The notes under the pieces are model-generated. The model worked only from the letters and a program-made list of their open reading frames with translations. It had not been told where the DNA came from and made no database searches. Source: Diplolepis rosae (lineage: Eukaryota; Arthropoda; Insecta; Hymenoptera; Diplolepididae). From it: a DNA stretch of 64,000 bases. Position numbers and translations under genes: made by a program. Shown in pieces: positions 1 to 11,588 of the stretch (the stretch's first letter is position 1; each line of letters opens with the position of its first letter). Where the stretch lies: positions 5,208,001 to 5,272,000 of the forward strand of contig JAPYXD010000680.1 of the NCBI GenBank assembly GCA_030998225.1, in the 5' to 3' direction.

Positions 1-900
1 TGTAGTATTTAAAGAATAAACTATTATACGAGTTTTTATCTCTATTGTAACCAATATAATACAGATAGTAATACCTACATGAATATTATGAGGATTACCA
101 TCTACATTTCACTTACAACAATAAAAATTATATCTGGGAGCATATTTTTCTGGCCGTGTAAGAATGATCGTTTAGTTTACTCTATAGAAAAATTGTTGTA
201 TTTTAGGAATAAAATATTTCAAGACTTTTGCTATACCTATATTGTACCGAGTGTTATACAGATAGTAACACCTACATAAATATTATATTATATAATACTA
301 TCCGTATTAAGTTATCAATTACAATACGAATGGTATCCAGTAGCATATCTTTCTCATGCATAAAAATAATTGCTTGGTTAATAAAATGATAAAGATGTCG
401 CATTTGAAGAATAAAATATTGTAAAAGTTACTATCTGTATTGCACAAGTACGTAAATATTTTAAGGACTACCATCTGTAATTTACCGATTTCAATTCATG
501 TGGTATTCAGTAGTATTTTTTTCTCACGTGTCAAAATAATTGCTTGATTACAAAATGTAAGAAGTTGTTATATTTGAAGAATAAAATATTGTAAGAGTTA
601 CTATCTCTATTGTACCCAGTGCAATATAGATGGTAACACATATGTAAATATTGTAAGGATCACCATTTGCATTTCAGTCATAACATTACAAATGATATCT
701 CGTATCATATTTTTCACTCCGTGTAGAAACAATTTTTTATTCTAGTTCATGAAATGAAAAAATTTCTGTATTCCGAGAATAAAATATTGTAAGAGTTACT
801 ATCTGTATTGTACCAAGTGCGATGCAGATAGCAACACGTACGTAAATATTCTATGGATTACTATCTGTGTTATACCTATTACAATAATTGTTGAATTTAA
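1..900. repeat. Satellite-like array, about 190-bp units
   Basis: About 4.7 degenerate head-to-tail units. The landmark AGAATAAAATATT-like word recurs near 12, 207, 408, 577 and 774, giving steps of about 170-200 bases. Each unit then holds a small inverted repeat in which TTACTATCTGTATTG faces CGATGCAGATAGCAA across a short spacer. Fragments of the same unit occur near 3.4, 6.2-6.6, 7.3, 11.7, 34.9 and 57.8 kb, so this is a dispersed satellite rather than one locus. The left end lies outside the window. There is no coding potential. Confidence 0.75.
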
Positions 901-1330
901 TCATTTTTTTAGTCCAAATTTGGTCGTCTTGTCAATTTGAGTGTTCGAATTATTTCGATTCTTTAAAATTAGTATAACTGTTTTGTTTGGATATTAAGAT
1001 GATTTTAAATTTGTAGTGATACCCATTCGAATTCAGTTTTGAATTAATTGTATCATTCATAAAATAGAAATGATTTTTTAGTTCAGTACTTCTACAATAA
1101 AAAAGTATTTTTCTACTACCGGGTCATAAACTGGATTTTATTGCCCCGTGCGGGGCAAACAAATCCATTTTCTGACCCCCTAGTAAAAAAAACTCATGTG
1201 CGACACGGGGAAAACATTAATTTTACTCGTGTGGTTATTACCCTCGCTTTGCTCGGGCATCAAACTTCACACTCGCAAAATAAATTCTTTTTTCTTTGTT
1301 GCACAATATACTATTGTATTTGATGTATGG
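901..1330. other. AT-rich, nothing recognised
   Basis: Unique-looking AT-rich sequence. A short balanced patch around 1140-1260 gives no convincing protein. No repeat or gene was recognised. Confidence 0.5.
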
Positions 1331-2525
1331 TAGAGGATAGCTTAATCCAATGTTGGCTAGGGTCTTATTTATGAGGAACAGATCCTTTCTTGGAAGGCTG
1401 GCATCCTTGACCAGTAGGGAGAGATAGACCCGGTATCGTCTTCTTTCAGAAGAAGAAAATGAGGAGAACGAGGTCGAAGGGTAGTCGGAAAGAAGGGCAA
1501 CGACTCCTCTGCTTTGTTAGGTGTCTTTTTACTCCTGGCCTACGAAAGCAAGAGAGCTGTGCACGACCGCGAGATAATTACCGGGATGAGGTCACGGGCG
1601 TCGCATTAATTCGGTATTCGTACCAGAGCGTTTCGTGGTCAGTCGGAGACAGGTCGACCGAGACTGGAGGCAGAGAAAGAATGAAAGAGGTAACCGATGA
1701 ATGACAGAGATGGAGAAGGACAATGAGAGCATCGGTTTTAATTACACAGCGTGCTCTTCGCGTCTGCCTCGCTAGGCCACCTACGGTTACCCGCTTTGCA
1801 TAATACGTATATATACTCTTAACGTAAGGGTGGTAAAGAGAAAGGGCCTCAAGAGATTGAAGGAGGAGAATAAGACAGGAGAAAAGGACGAGGTTCGCGT
1901 ATCGAAAACGAGGAACGAGTTCCATTCCCACTCGGAGGAACCGGAATCTTCTCTCGAACTTCTTCTCTTTCTCCTCCTTTTTCCTTTTCTTTTCCTACCT
2001 TTCTCCTCTACTTTATCTTCCTTTTTTCCCGGTCTTTCTGTCTTTCACTCACCCTCCTTTTCTCTCTCTATCTCTCTGTTCCTCCTGGGCAAGAGTGCCT
2101 GATTATTTAGGCAGAGAATGTTTAATCGAAGCATTGTATCGGCAGGCCATGAGCTCCTGCCTCTTGGCTCTCCATGTCCTCCTTGTGTTTGGCGGAGACA
2201 CTCCACCTTCACCCTCCTTCGCCTTCTTCCTCTCCTTTCTCCTTCGTCTATATTTATTCGTTTATTTGCTGGTGGCTGATACCTCATTACCGCGACAGAT
2301 TCACCGATAAGCGCACCGTTCTCGGAAACACACAATGCGCCCCTCCTTAGAACGCGCAGGAGAGCAACTTGCAAGCGCAACCGCACATCCTCCCTTGTCT
2401 CTCCTCTTCTCTCGATTCTACTTTTCTCTCGTTTGCCACGTCGTCGACTTTCCCTGCAACTCCAAAGTAACATCTTGTACTATCGTTGGCCCAACTGAAT
2501 ACCAAATTTTCCCTAGGGGTCACGT
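1331..2525. other. GC-richer island with pyrimidine tract
   Basis: The base composition is far more balanced than the flanks. A long CT-rich stretch with TCTCTCT runs covers about 1945-2090, and more CT-rich sequence follows to 2460. Overlapping open frames exist on both strands but show low-complexity Arg/Glu or Ser/Leu translations and no domain, so I do not call them genes. Possible intronic regulatory sequence (inference only). Confidence 0.4.
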
Positions 2526-2527
2526 TA

Positions 2528-3197
2528 AGGGTTTTCCAATTAGAGTTTTCATTTTGATTTATTAGAAAAACGCGTGTTTTTCGTGAAAAATCATTTGATT
2601 TTTATCTCTTTCAATAGCGGAAGGTTTGCCATTAATAATGAAAAACAATATCATTGATATGGCCTCCACGGCTACGTTTGCAGGACCATGCTCTTTTCAT
2701 GAAATTTTCCATTACATTTTCGCACATTTCGGGCTCTATTTCGTCGATAATGGCACGAATCTTCTCTTTGAGTTCTTGAATTGACTGAGAAGCATCAGCA
2801 TAAACCTTCATTTTCACGTAACACCGAAGAAAAAAGTCTAGAGGTGTTAAATCCCATGATCTCGGTCGTCTTGTTGCAAATAAACATCGTTCACATCCAT
2901 ATCTTCGAACTCTGGCCATACAAATTCATTAATCATGGTTCGATAGCGCAATCCATTCACCGAAACAGCCGTTCCAGCTTCATTTTCAAAAAAATAAGGC
3001 CCAATGATACCAATTTCACAATAGCTGGCCGATAAGGTGCTTCACGACGTCCGAGAAAACTTTCAACTTTACGAACTGTTTCAGCAACATTTTCACCATT
3101 TTGTAGTGGCTTTTAACAATTACAATGCGTTTTTGAATTATGACAGCTGCCAAAATAGCGGGATATTCAAAATGAAACCTCTAATTGGAAAACCCTG
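2528..3197 (-). mobile_element. Internally deleted mariner-like transposon
   Basis: The ends are inverted copies of each other. The left starts AGGGTTTTCCAATTAGAG after a TA at 2526-2527. The right, read on the minus strand, starts CAGGGTTTTCCAATTAGAGG and is followed by TA at 3198-3199. At 670 bp it is about half the length of an intact element. The interior keeps pieces of a transposase on the minus strand: an upstream block with the PYFFENE-type segment, then the C-terminal block listed separately. The middle, including most of the catalytic core, is deleted and the frames no longer join. TA duplication, inverted ends and the DLTPLDFF motif together make a Tc1/mariner-superfamily relic the firm reading. 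Confidence 0.88.
2632..2919 (-). pseudogene. C-terminal fragment of Tc1/mariner-type transposase
   Basis: The minus-strand frame translates to about 95 residues. The core is RSWDLTPLDFFL, the block around the third catalytic acidic residue in Tc1/mariner-family transposases. It is followed by VYADASQSIQELKEKIR and a tail with RGGHINDI, both typical of the C-terminal region of this group in insects. The usual SPDLTP is altered to SWDLTP. The first two catalytic acidic residues are not in this frame. About 60-70 codons before the block are missing, and the N-terminal pieces between 2920 and 3150 are in other frames. It can encode no working enzyme. The methionine at 2919 is fortuitous. Confidence 0.85.
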
Positions 3198-3394
3198 TAC
3201 AAATTAAATAGACATCTGAGTGCTTATTCATTTTTGAAGGGTAACATTTCGTACAAGTCACCATAAGCCTAGTTAGACAGCAATAATGTTTATTACGCTC
3301 GACAACCAATCGCGAGCCTCGGTTATAAACAGAACCTTTCTGATTGAGTGATAAGCGTTGCAGTTTCTGTTATCGTGGCAAAAATTGTTAGGGT

Positions 3395-3900
3395 GTTAAC
3401 CAAGCTTTGTCCGTATTGTATCCAGTACCTAAATATTGTAGGCGATACCATCTGTATTTTATTCATTACAATACAAATGATAACCGGTAGCATATTTCTC
3501 TCTCCGTGTTGAAACAATTGTTCAAGGGGAGCAGACCAGTTTGAATAAGCCTATCTTCACCATGTTAACTTGGGTAGAATTTTTATAAGAAGCACTTAAG
3601 ATACAGAGTTGAAATATTACCCCCTTTGTAAATGAGTCTTTTTACACATTTTGACCAGTGGGATTTTTGATATCTTTTTCAGTTTTTTATTTATGATTTT
3701 TTTCCAATATGCTTTTCAAAAAATGAATACAATTATAGGAAAATAAATCATGGAATAAAAAGTTGTAAGTATTTTAGGAAATTCTCTGGTCTACATGTGT
3801 ATGGTAATGACCTGAAGGAGTGGTGAAAATTTCATTACCATACCATATTATTATCTATATTGTAACTAATGCGATATAGATAGTAATACCTATGTAACCT
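3395..3900. repeat. Interrupted copy of the 190-bp satellite unit
   Basis: 3395-3525 matches the unit of the array at 1-900 (TTGTATCCAGTACCTAAATA, then a GATACCATCTGTATTTTA-like part and the CTCCGTGTTGAAACAATTG end). 3838-3900 holds another piece with the TATCTATATTGTAAC and GATATAGATAGTAATACC pair. The sequence between them (about 3526-3837) does not match the unit and looks inserted, but I could not define its ends. Confidence 0.6.
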
Positions 3901-5970
3901 AAAATCTTACACCTATGTTAGCGTTGCATGCATTAACTAATGAAAAGTCCTTATATGGATGCAGAGGTTTGAAGTTAACAAACAACGCCTTATGTAATTC
4001 GTGCATGGCCCATTATTAAAATAAAAAGAACTATTTGAAGAATGTTTGTGGACAATTTTAAAATTATGTGTGACACGGCAACAAGAAATAAGCAACTCTT
4101 GCTAAAAAAAGTTGAATAATTTTAATACATATCTTCATCAGTTTGTTTACAACTTTTTTTTAACATTGTGACCTGAAGTTGACCATCAAAGAGATGCAAC
4201 TTACAATCTATGGTTGTTCCTTTTGGTAGGTCATACGCATGCGCAATAACGTTAAATCAAACTATTTTATACTATTTGGGCATTGCTTTTAACTAATAAT
4301 AGGTATTTTGAAGAACGAAACAGTTCTGTAACATTTTTGTATGATATTTAATTCGAAAAATTTGTATAAACTTGAAACACTGATAAGGATATGAATTTTT
4401 AAATTAAATTTATTTTCCTCTATTCAGCAACTAAAAAATATATGGTAATAAAATAGTTTGTTTTTCATTGAATTAAAAATTAAATTTTAAATCGCCATTT
4501 AAAGGTGAAAAATTGGGTTCGTTTTTCACGATAAAACTTTTTTCGTCTCACTTGGATACAAGATTATCTCAAACCCAATTATTTTGAATGAAAAGTTTGA
4601 TTCTTGAAAACGATTTTACGTTCCTTGGAAATTCAATAATAAAACCTTTTAGAATGAATTCCATCAAGGATGCAGCTCACGTTGTTGCTGTAAATCTGAT
4701 AAAGTAAATTTTCGAAAAATTTAAAGGAAATAAGAAATTATGAGAGCATGCTAATGATGTAGGTAATCGCTGGTGCCAATATTAAATATTTATTTACCTA
4801 GGCATGTATGAGCTTTAAAACCCTGTAGGTCTTTTTCCAAGACTGTACAATTACCTCCGATCGAATTGAATTTCCATTTATCAATGGTCCTCTGCCTGGT
4901 AAGCATTACGGGTGCTCCACACCGCTTTTATCATTATGCGCGTTTCAGATCGTTAAAGAGAGATAAGTGCTACTTGTAGCTATTAACCGTTCTCGAATGC
5001 TTTAACGGATATATGCACGTTTATGTGTAGATGGATAGGCGGATAGAAATAGCGTTTATTGGCGCACGCATATTAAACGCATGTTAGGTCTTTTTACGAT
5101 CGTCACGCATTTCGTTACTGACCATTTTCCGTTTACTTGGAGCTTCCACTGAAAATCCTCTTTCGAGATTATTTTGGATCAATTTGCTAAGACGTACAAA
5201 AAACTACGTAAACATAATTTATTATGCATGAAAAATAAGTAATGTCGATTAGATTAATGAGTAGAAAATCATGCGAGGTAAATTGATATGAACTATGTTA
5301 TAATGTGATAATAGCAGCAATATATGCTCTATAGTTAAAGATACTTTTATTGATATTTTCCATAATATTTTTTTTCCCATTTAAAGTTGGTATTGTTGCC
5401 TATTCTTAACAAATCGTATCAAGTTAAATATACGAACTTGCATTTAATGATTCCAACCACCGTAGGTTGCATTCCATTATAAATGTCATGTCAGTTTTTG
5501 ATATGGGCTTTTATATTTTACATATACGTCACAAGATATTTACCATAACTCATAGCTGGGGACATTAAGATGGAAAATAGACGCCGTTACGTTTGTCGTA
5601 TTATGAAATTCAGATTGCTTTGTTCTCGAATAAGTAATCTGTGGTTTCATACTCTTGTTCGAGAGCTATTACCACTTTATTTTATAGTTAGACGCCTCTT
5701 GTTTCAGCAAGAAGGTTTTGCACGTTCGGAAATACTTTTGTACATACATGCAAAAAGTAAAGCTGGAAATTCTTGCCGCTTTACTTGTTTGGTGAAACAT
5801 AATGCCGTTGAATGAAAAAGCCAACATAGTTTCATGCTGTATTTGCAGATTTTATGATTAGTAAATCCTTCATAAGAAAACTAAACTAACGGACTTGTAA
5901 TCAAAAGCTTACTTCAAATTCCAACCATTCCATACTTCCCTAGTGTCAGTTTCGAGTAGGATTTCATTCC
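3901..5970. other. AT-rich, nothing recognised
   Basis: No gene, tRNA or clear transposon end seen. 4850-5130 is somewhat richer in G and C and looks unique. Short open frames here, such as the one at 5570-5815, have no recognisable domain. Confidence 0.45.
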
Positions 5971-5974
5971 GCGT

Positions 5975-6195
5975 TATTCTCTCACTATTCCTTTTTAATC
6001 CGAGTGATTCTGAACGAAAAAAATTTTCAATTATTCATTCGATGCAAATCGGTTGAAAATCAATCGAAATGGTTCAATCCAATGTCAAAATGATTTGGAC
6101 CGATTCTGAATTGACTTACATCTAATATGGTAGAAAATTTTTTTTTGGATTGGTGAGGAATAATACGGAATAACTTGAAATAAAATCCTATCCGA
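5975..6195. repeat. Fragment of the AATCCGA-rich dispersed repeat
   Basis: It shows the recurring words of this family: AATCCGAGTGATTCTGAACG, TGCAAATCGGTTGAAAATCA, GAATTGA, and TCCTATCCGAAACTTT at the end. The same words occur at 7365-7445, 22.3-22.7, 26.6-28.0, 29.1-29.5 and 30.3-30.7 kb. It is non-coding and heavily diverged. Confidence 0.55.
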
Positions 6196-6645
6196 AACTT
6201 TTTGTTGTATTTGAAGAATAAAATATTGTAAAAGTTATTATCTGTGTTGTACCTAATGCAATAAAGATAGTAGCACCCAAGTAAATACTGTAAAAATTAC
6301 TATCGTTGTTTTACTGATTACAATACAAATAATGTCCCGTAGCATATCTTTCTCCCATGTAGCAATAATTGCTTAGTTTATAAAATGTTAAAAGTTGTTG
6401 CATTTGAGAAATAAAATATTGTAAGAGGTACAATCTCTATTGTAACCAGTGCGATACAGTTAGCAACACCTACATAAATATTGTAAGGATCACTATTTGC
6501 ATTCCACCCATAACATTACAAATTATATTTCGTAGCATATTTTTCATTCCGTGTAAAAAAGATCGTTTAGTTTAGTAAATAAAAAAATTGTTGCATTTGA
6601 AGAATAAAATATCGTAAGACTTTGAGAATTTCGACCGGACTGGAA
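6196..6645. repeat. Second array of the 190-bp satellite
   Basis: Two and a half units are seen. GAAGAATAAAATATTGTAA recurs near 6211, 6410 (as GAGAAATAAAATATTGTAAG) and 6600. Between these lie the TATCTGTGTTGTACC and CAATAAAGATAGTAGCACC pairs. This is the same family as 1-900. Confidence 0.7.
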
Positions 6646-6888
6646 ATTTTATTTAGGACCGGGGATTTTTTATTTTATTGCAAAATCTACTTTTTTTCTA
6701 GTTTCTTCCATTTACGTCTTTTGGCTTTATTCGCATTGGGCGACAACTTTCATTTCTACTTTATTTACAGCCGCAAGGTTCCTATGCTTCCTATGTACCG
6801 ATTTTCGCCATAAATTACTAATTAATTTTTGATGATATATTCGCATATGAGTACATTATACTTATTTTTGAGTTTTTAATTTTTCTTA

Positions 6889-7192
6889 CACGCAGAAAAA
6901 AGATCAGTAAAATTTACAGGAAGTTCGGTACTTATTTGGACAACATGACTTTTTAGTAAATTTTACAAGAAGTTGAGTTCAATCAACAGATTTTCTGTAC
7001 AATTCACTTAGCGTACAGTACAATCAACTTAACTCGGATTTTTTCGTATTCAGTAGATTTTACTGGACGCTGAGTGAAACATACAGAAAATCTGTTAATT
7101 GAACTCAACTTCTGGTAAAATTTACTGAAAAGTCATGTTGTCCAAATAAGTACTGAACTTCCTGTAAATTTTACTGATCTTTCCTCTGCGTG
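6889..7192. mobile_element. 304-bp foldback MITE with TA duplication
   Basis: Long inverted repeat. CACGCAGAAAAAAGATCAG at the left faces CTGATCTTTCCTCTGCGTG at the right, and pairing continues through most of each arm (for example TTTGGACAACATGACTTTT against AAAAGTCATGTTGTCCAAA). TA flanks both ends (6887-6888 and 7193-7194). There is no open frame. The TA target and CAC-type end suggest mobilisation by a Tc1/mariner-type enzyme (inference). Confidence 0.8.
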
Positions 7193-7199
7193 TACTTCA

Positions 7200-8710
7200 A
7201 TAGCATTCAAGCAAATATTTGCGATTTAGACTGCATAATTAAGAAATATTTAATACGCGTTGCAAAATTTGAAAACATATAACTTCGTTTCATATTTATC
7301 ATTTCAGTCTGTGATTGAGAATAAGTTTGGCACATGTAAATATTTTAAGGATACAGATTTGCATGAAATGAAATCCTATCCGAAACTTTCACCAGGGCTA
7401 CCAGTCATTTTTCGAAAATGATTTCGATTATTAAATTTACGGTTGAATCCGAGAACATTTTGAAATTATTCTAAAATAAAAAAAAACAGTATAGCACTTT
7501 TTTGGGGGAGGAAGTGGTCGAAAAGAAGGTTTGGGCATCGCCCTCGGTGACACTAATTAAGGGAATGGTGCTGCTCGCTCGAGACCCCGCCATGGGGCTT
7601 CCGTGTATAAATCTTGCAGTGCGAAAACTGTTGTAATTGGGTCCCGAACACGGCATGCTTTGGTACTCCTTGGGCATTATTATGGCTGCTTTTTCTTTTC
7701 GTCGCCGCTCGGTGTAGCCGTGGGATATTAGCTTCGAAAGTCGCGGTAGTAAATAAGCGCTCAAACGCTCTTCCATTATATACCCCTGTGGTGTAAGCTT
7801 CCCTTCTTCCATATCGTCATGATTCCAAATAGGGTAGCTAAGATACCATTTTGATAACATTATACACTGCTTTGTATCTTATGTTTTACTCCATACTGAC
7901 ACCATGTCTCAAACTGATACCAGCTTTTCACTACAATTTACACTTCGAAGCATCAATTATTTTCAATCTTATAATTTCACTTATTCATCATTTTTACGCA
8001 GATTTTACTTGATTTGGAAAAATACTTAAAAATGGTCAACAATATACTGTGAAAACTACTCAAAATTTCCCCTACAATTTTGTAAGAAAATTCACTATTT
8101 TGGGTAGGATCACTTATTTTCTCATAAAATTGGAAGATTTTTTATCATTTCGGAAAATTATCGTTTTTAAACCGTTAACGTATATGGATATTTTCCTGAT
8201 AAGTTTGAGTATATGAAAATAGATAGTTCATGTAAGATAATTTTTTTGGTTCATAAAATGTCTTTTGGAAAATTTATAAAGTACATCAAAATACAGTAAA
8301 GAACGTCCTCATATTTTTTTAGTGAAAATTTTGCAGTTAACTGTGAAAGTCAATAACTCTTCCAGCTATATTTTCTCTAATGGAAATTTTTACTAAAAAA
8401 TACTTAACAGGTGTTCTTTATTGTTTTTTATCAAGTTTCCTAAATTTTCAAAATGGTATTTTGTAAATTAAAAAATGTATCTTACAAAAATGAATTAATA
8501 TATATCGTAGTCACGTGATCCTGTTGATTCATGACTTTAAGGCTATGTAATAGATTGATCACGTGCCTTTTAAGAAAAGATTTACCGCGATTAGTTTTCG
8601 CAACTTTTTTCTGTCTTATGATTTTTATCGTATCCCTAAAGTCAAGCAAATAACAACTATTGTCTTCAGCAAAAATTGCGGCAACTGAACTAAAATATAT
8701 TTTTCGTCTG
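7200..8710. other. No recognised gene; one balanced island
   Basis: 7310-7445 holds satellite and AATCCGA-family scraps. 7500-7800 is GC-richer and has open frames on both strands without recognisable domains. 7860-8700 is AT-rich and unique-looking. Confidence 0.4.
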
Positions 8711-8712
8711 CC

Positions 8713-8848
8713 GTGCACCGAAATTTAGCCTTGCCGGTGTTGTTTTGCGTGCAGAAAGTTGATTTTCGCCTACTAGTGCGGTAAAATTTTAAGTGCGCGA
8801 AAAATCAACTTTCCGCACGTAAAACGACACCGAGAATGCTAACCTTGA
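8713..8848. mobile_element. CACCGAAA-type foldback MITE, copy 1
   Basis: Inverted repeat. GTGCACCGAAATTTAGCC at the left opposes GCTAACCTTGA at the right. Inside, TGCGTGCAGAAAGTTGATTT opposes AAATCAACTTTCCGCACGTA. It is the same family as 9975-10157 and a fragment near 53.57-53.61 kb. The target duplication is unclear because the right end is eroded. Confidence 0.65.
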
Positions 8849-8849
8849 T

Positions 8850-9715
8850 ATAAAATATACTGTTTTTTTGTCACCATGTGAGAAATGAAGAATAACTATT
8901 TGGTTGTAGGACAGAGCATGTTCGATTATGGCACCTAGAAAAGGTGTCAGGTAAAGGATTTTAACTTTTGTTGGTCGAAAGGGCGATGACGGCGCAAGAC
9001 TCTTTTGGTCTCTTCACCTTCTACGATCGGCCTTTACCTCTCCCACTGATTCTGTTGCTCTTGCCTCTTGGTTCTCGCTCAAGGACCCTCTAAGGATAAT
9101 TACATAGTAGCTTCAATCCTGTGCAGCGCGGCGCGGGGCAAAGAATAAACGGTCCTGGATGGCTCCACGTAAAGTTATGGCTAATCGGTTGGACCAAACG
9201 GCGACACACTGCCGCCGGTACATTAGTCACTCCTTGGATTTGTGGTTTATAACGTCTCGACGGTGATACGATTCGTCTATATCTTTACGAGTTCTCTCTT
9301 CAGCAGGTGCATCCCGTGTTATTAGAGTCGCGATCATAGAAATTATTGCCCCCTCTCTGCCCCCCCCCCACTCCCTCCATATCTTTCTCCCTATCGTGAC
9401 GTAAGAGCCTTGGAGGAAACCCCGCTAATTCGACCCATGGATATAACCGTCGCTAACGAGCTCTCAGCGCTCGTTGGAGGATCATTCCTGTCCCAACCTG
9501 GTACTCACCACGTATCTTAAGTATCTGGTCTCGATACGTGAGTATACGTGATACGGCTGCGAAAACCAAGATCGATAGTCTTCCTGTCGATATCTCTTCT
9601 CCACTTATAAAAATCTTTCCTCCAATGCCTTCTCGTATCGATGCTGAATTCAAAGATGCAAAGTTAGAATTCCTCAGGAAGATCGGTTCTCTTTATCTAT
9701 ATGGGGGAAAAAAAT
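8850..9715. other. GC-richer island
   Basis: About 8970-9660 has balanced composition, a poly-C run near 9360 and CT-rich patches. Open frames at 9453-9744 overlap on opposite strands and match no family I recognise. Possible intronic regulatory DNA (inference). Confidence 0.4.
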
Positions 9716-9721
9716 CTGCCT

Positions 9722-10370
9722 GCTTCGCGGGCACATTCTCATAGCACGCAGCTCGCTTCGCTCGTAAATTTGAGCGCACCTAGGGCGAGCGATTCGATGG
9801 TCGCGCTTCGCGCTCCGAATTATTTGAACTGAAGTTTGAGACCAAAGTTGTAGATCTTTTCAAAATAAACAATTTTGCTTACCAATATTTTTTCCCTATT
9901 CCGTACATTTTGGGGGGAAAATTGAATTATAAATAAATTTTTTTTTTATTTTCATAAGAACGGTTTTGTCCGACGTACACCGAAAATTAACCTTGTCGGT
10001 ATCGTTTTGCGTGTGGAAAGTTGATTTTCCTGCACTAGTTCGATAAAATTTGAAGTGTGCGGAAAATTAAAACAAACTTTAAATTTTAATGCACTAGTGC
10101 GAGAAAATCTACTTTCCACATGCAAATATACACCTACTCGGCTAACTTTCGGTATACAGCGACGAGGGCCGAGGCGACATGAAGAAACCGAGACTTGCTA
10201 TTTTGATGAATAAATGACAAAATATAACTCTTATGAAAAAATAGTTAGGAGCAAATTTGTAGACCTTTTAAGCGATCAATTTTCTTCTCCAATATTTTTT
10301 TCGTATCTCGCATAGATTTGATGCAAAATAGAATTTTTCATTTTTTATAACGTTTTTTTACAATTAAAAC
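9722..10370 (-). mobile_element. Diverged fragment of GC-headed Helentron-like element
   Basis: It carries the diagnostic head of the family: TCTGCCTGCTTCGCGGGCA, then ACATTCTCAT, then the TCGCGCTTCGCGCTC palindromes. Diverged body sequence follows. The body is interrupted by a MITE at 9975-10157 and resumes with the TAACTCTTATGAAAAAA and GTAGACCTTTTAAGCGATCA stretches. The far end is missing. Orientation is given with the GC hairpin as the 3' end, which is an inference. Confidence 0.6.
9975..10157. mobile_element. CACCGAAA-type foldback MITE, copy 2
   Basis: GTACACCGAAAATTAACC at the left opposes GGCTAACTTTCGGTATAC at the right. The arms continue with TGCGTGTGGAAAGTTGATTT and its partner CTACTTTCCACATGCA. 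It sits within the GC-headed element fragment and is therefore younger. Confidence 0.72.
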
Positions 10371-10499
10371 GAAAACTACCATTTCCAATTTTGAAAGTGA
10401 AGTTTTCAATGGTTGAAAGCATTAGAACAATTTTTTGATAAGGGACATTTTTATAATAAATAAATATATTTCCAGATTATTAACTTAATTAGGTGGTTA

Positions 10500-10625
10500 A
10501 GTTCAAAATTTTTGGCATTGCCTACGGCATTCGACCGGCAATCGAAAGACACGGGCTTAATTCGCGACACAGTCGAAAGCGTCTCTTTTTTCACAAAAAG
10601 AATTCAAATTCTTCAAAATTATTTA
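10500..10625 (+). repeat. tRNA-SINE fragment, rearranged
   Basis: A diverged right part of the SINE: CGACCGGCAATCGAAAGACA, a decayed B-box region, then AGTCGAAAGCGTCTC and the CACAAAAAGAATTCAAATTC tail. In front, instead of the A-box half, it has a short piece of the GTTGTCGACAGG-containing module (TTTTTGGCATTGCCTACGG). The promoter is broken. Confidence 0.65.
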
Positions 10626-10970
10626 CTTATTTTAAAAATTGGAAATGGTAAAGCTGTAGAAAATATTTTCCTCGAAAAAATAAAACCATGACTTATGAAA
10701 ATCCAATCATGTTTAAAAAATTAGTAAAAGGCGATATTAAGAAAAAATTCTATTACAAAATATATTATTAACGGTATTATTTTTCGTAAGTTATACATTT
10801 TGTTCATAAAAAATAATTTTTTTCCTTTGATAAAACATAACTCTTGAAATTATAGAAAAACTTTTATTCCAGAGACCTGCTGCACTAATAGAAAATCTAG
10901 GATTACTAATTAAATTTTAGTACAACTAACTAAACAAAAAATTGTTAAATCAACTAACAAACTAGTATTT
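10626..10970. repeat. Very diverged relative of the GGTAGTACG foldback arm
   Basis: It contains GGAAATGGTAAAGCTGTAGA, ATAAAACCATGACTTATGA and TTGTTCATAAAAAATAATTT. These parallel the arm of the foldback at 10982 but with many differences. No ends could be defined. Confidence 0.4.
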
Positions 10971-10981
10971 CCGTTAGTTAA

Positions 10982-11588
10982 GGTAGTACGATCTCGAAAA
11001 TTAGACCTCAGGCAAAAATAGATAATTTTGCTTTCAAGAATAGCAATATTGTTATTGAAGGACTAATTTGAAAGAGAAAAGATTATTTTTTATGAAAAAA
11101 ATTTGAAACACAAAAAAATAATGTTATTAATAAATTTTATTTTTACCTAAACTTATTTTCTTATTGCTTCGAGACAAATTTTTAAAAATGATGCGATTTT
11201 AATAAATTACGGTTCATTTTTTTAGAAAAAAGATTTTCTACGACTTGACCGTTTCCTATTTTTGAAATTGAATTAGTTATTATCAAATACAGCAATTTGT
11301 TTATAAAAATTTTATTTTGAAAAATTGTTTTTTTATAATTTCAGCCATTAAAGAATTCATTTTCAAAAATCGGAAACGGTCAAGTTGTAGAGAATCTTTT
11401 TCCTAAAAAAATGAACCGTGATTTATTAGAATCGCATAATTTTTAAAAATTTGGCTTGAAGCAATAAGAAAATAAGTTTGGGAAAAAATAAAATTTATTA
11501 ATAACATTATTTTTTTGTGTTTCAAATTTTTTTCATAAAAAATAATCTTTTCTCTTTCAAATTAGCCCTTGAATAATAATAATAAAAC
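10982..11588. mobile_element. TTAA-target foldback, copy A (3' truncated)
   Basis: It starts GGTAGTACGATCTCG directly after TTAA (10978-10981). It is a long palindrome: the left arm with ACTTGACCGTTTCC is mirrored by GGAAACGGTCAAGTTGTAGA and onward. The last part of the right arm, present in the complete copy at 48235-48898, is missing. The spacer between the arms is inverted relative to that copy, as expected when one palindromic element is inserted in the opposite direction. Non-coding. Confidence 0.8.

Noticed and set aside
2045..2473. 142-codon Arg/Glu-rich frame
   Set aside because: It is the complement of a CT-rich tract; low complexity explains the absence of stops.
7471..7860. 129-codon minus-strand frame
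   Set aside because: No family resemblance. It lies in a GC-richer patch with an overlapping + frame.
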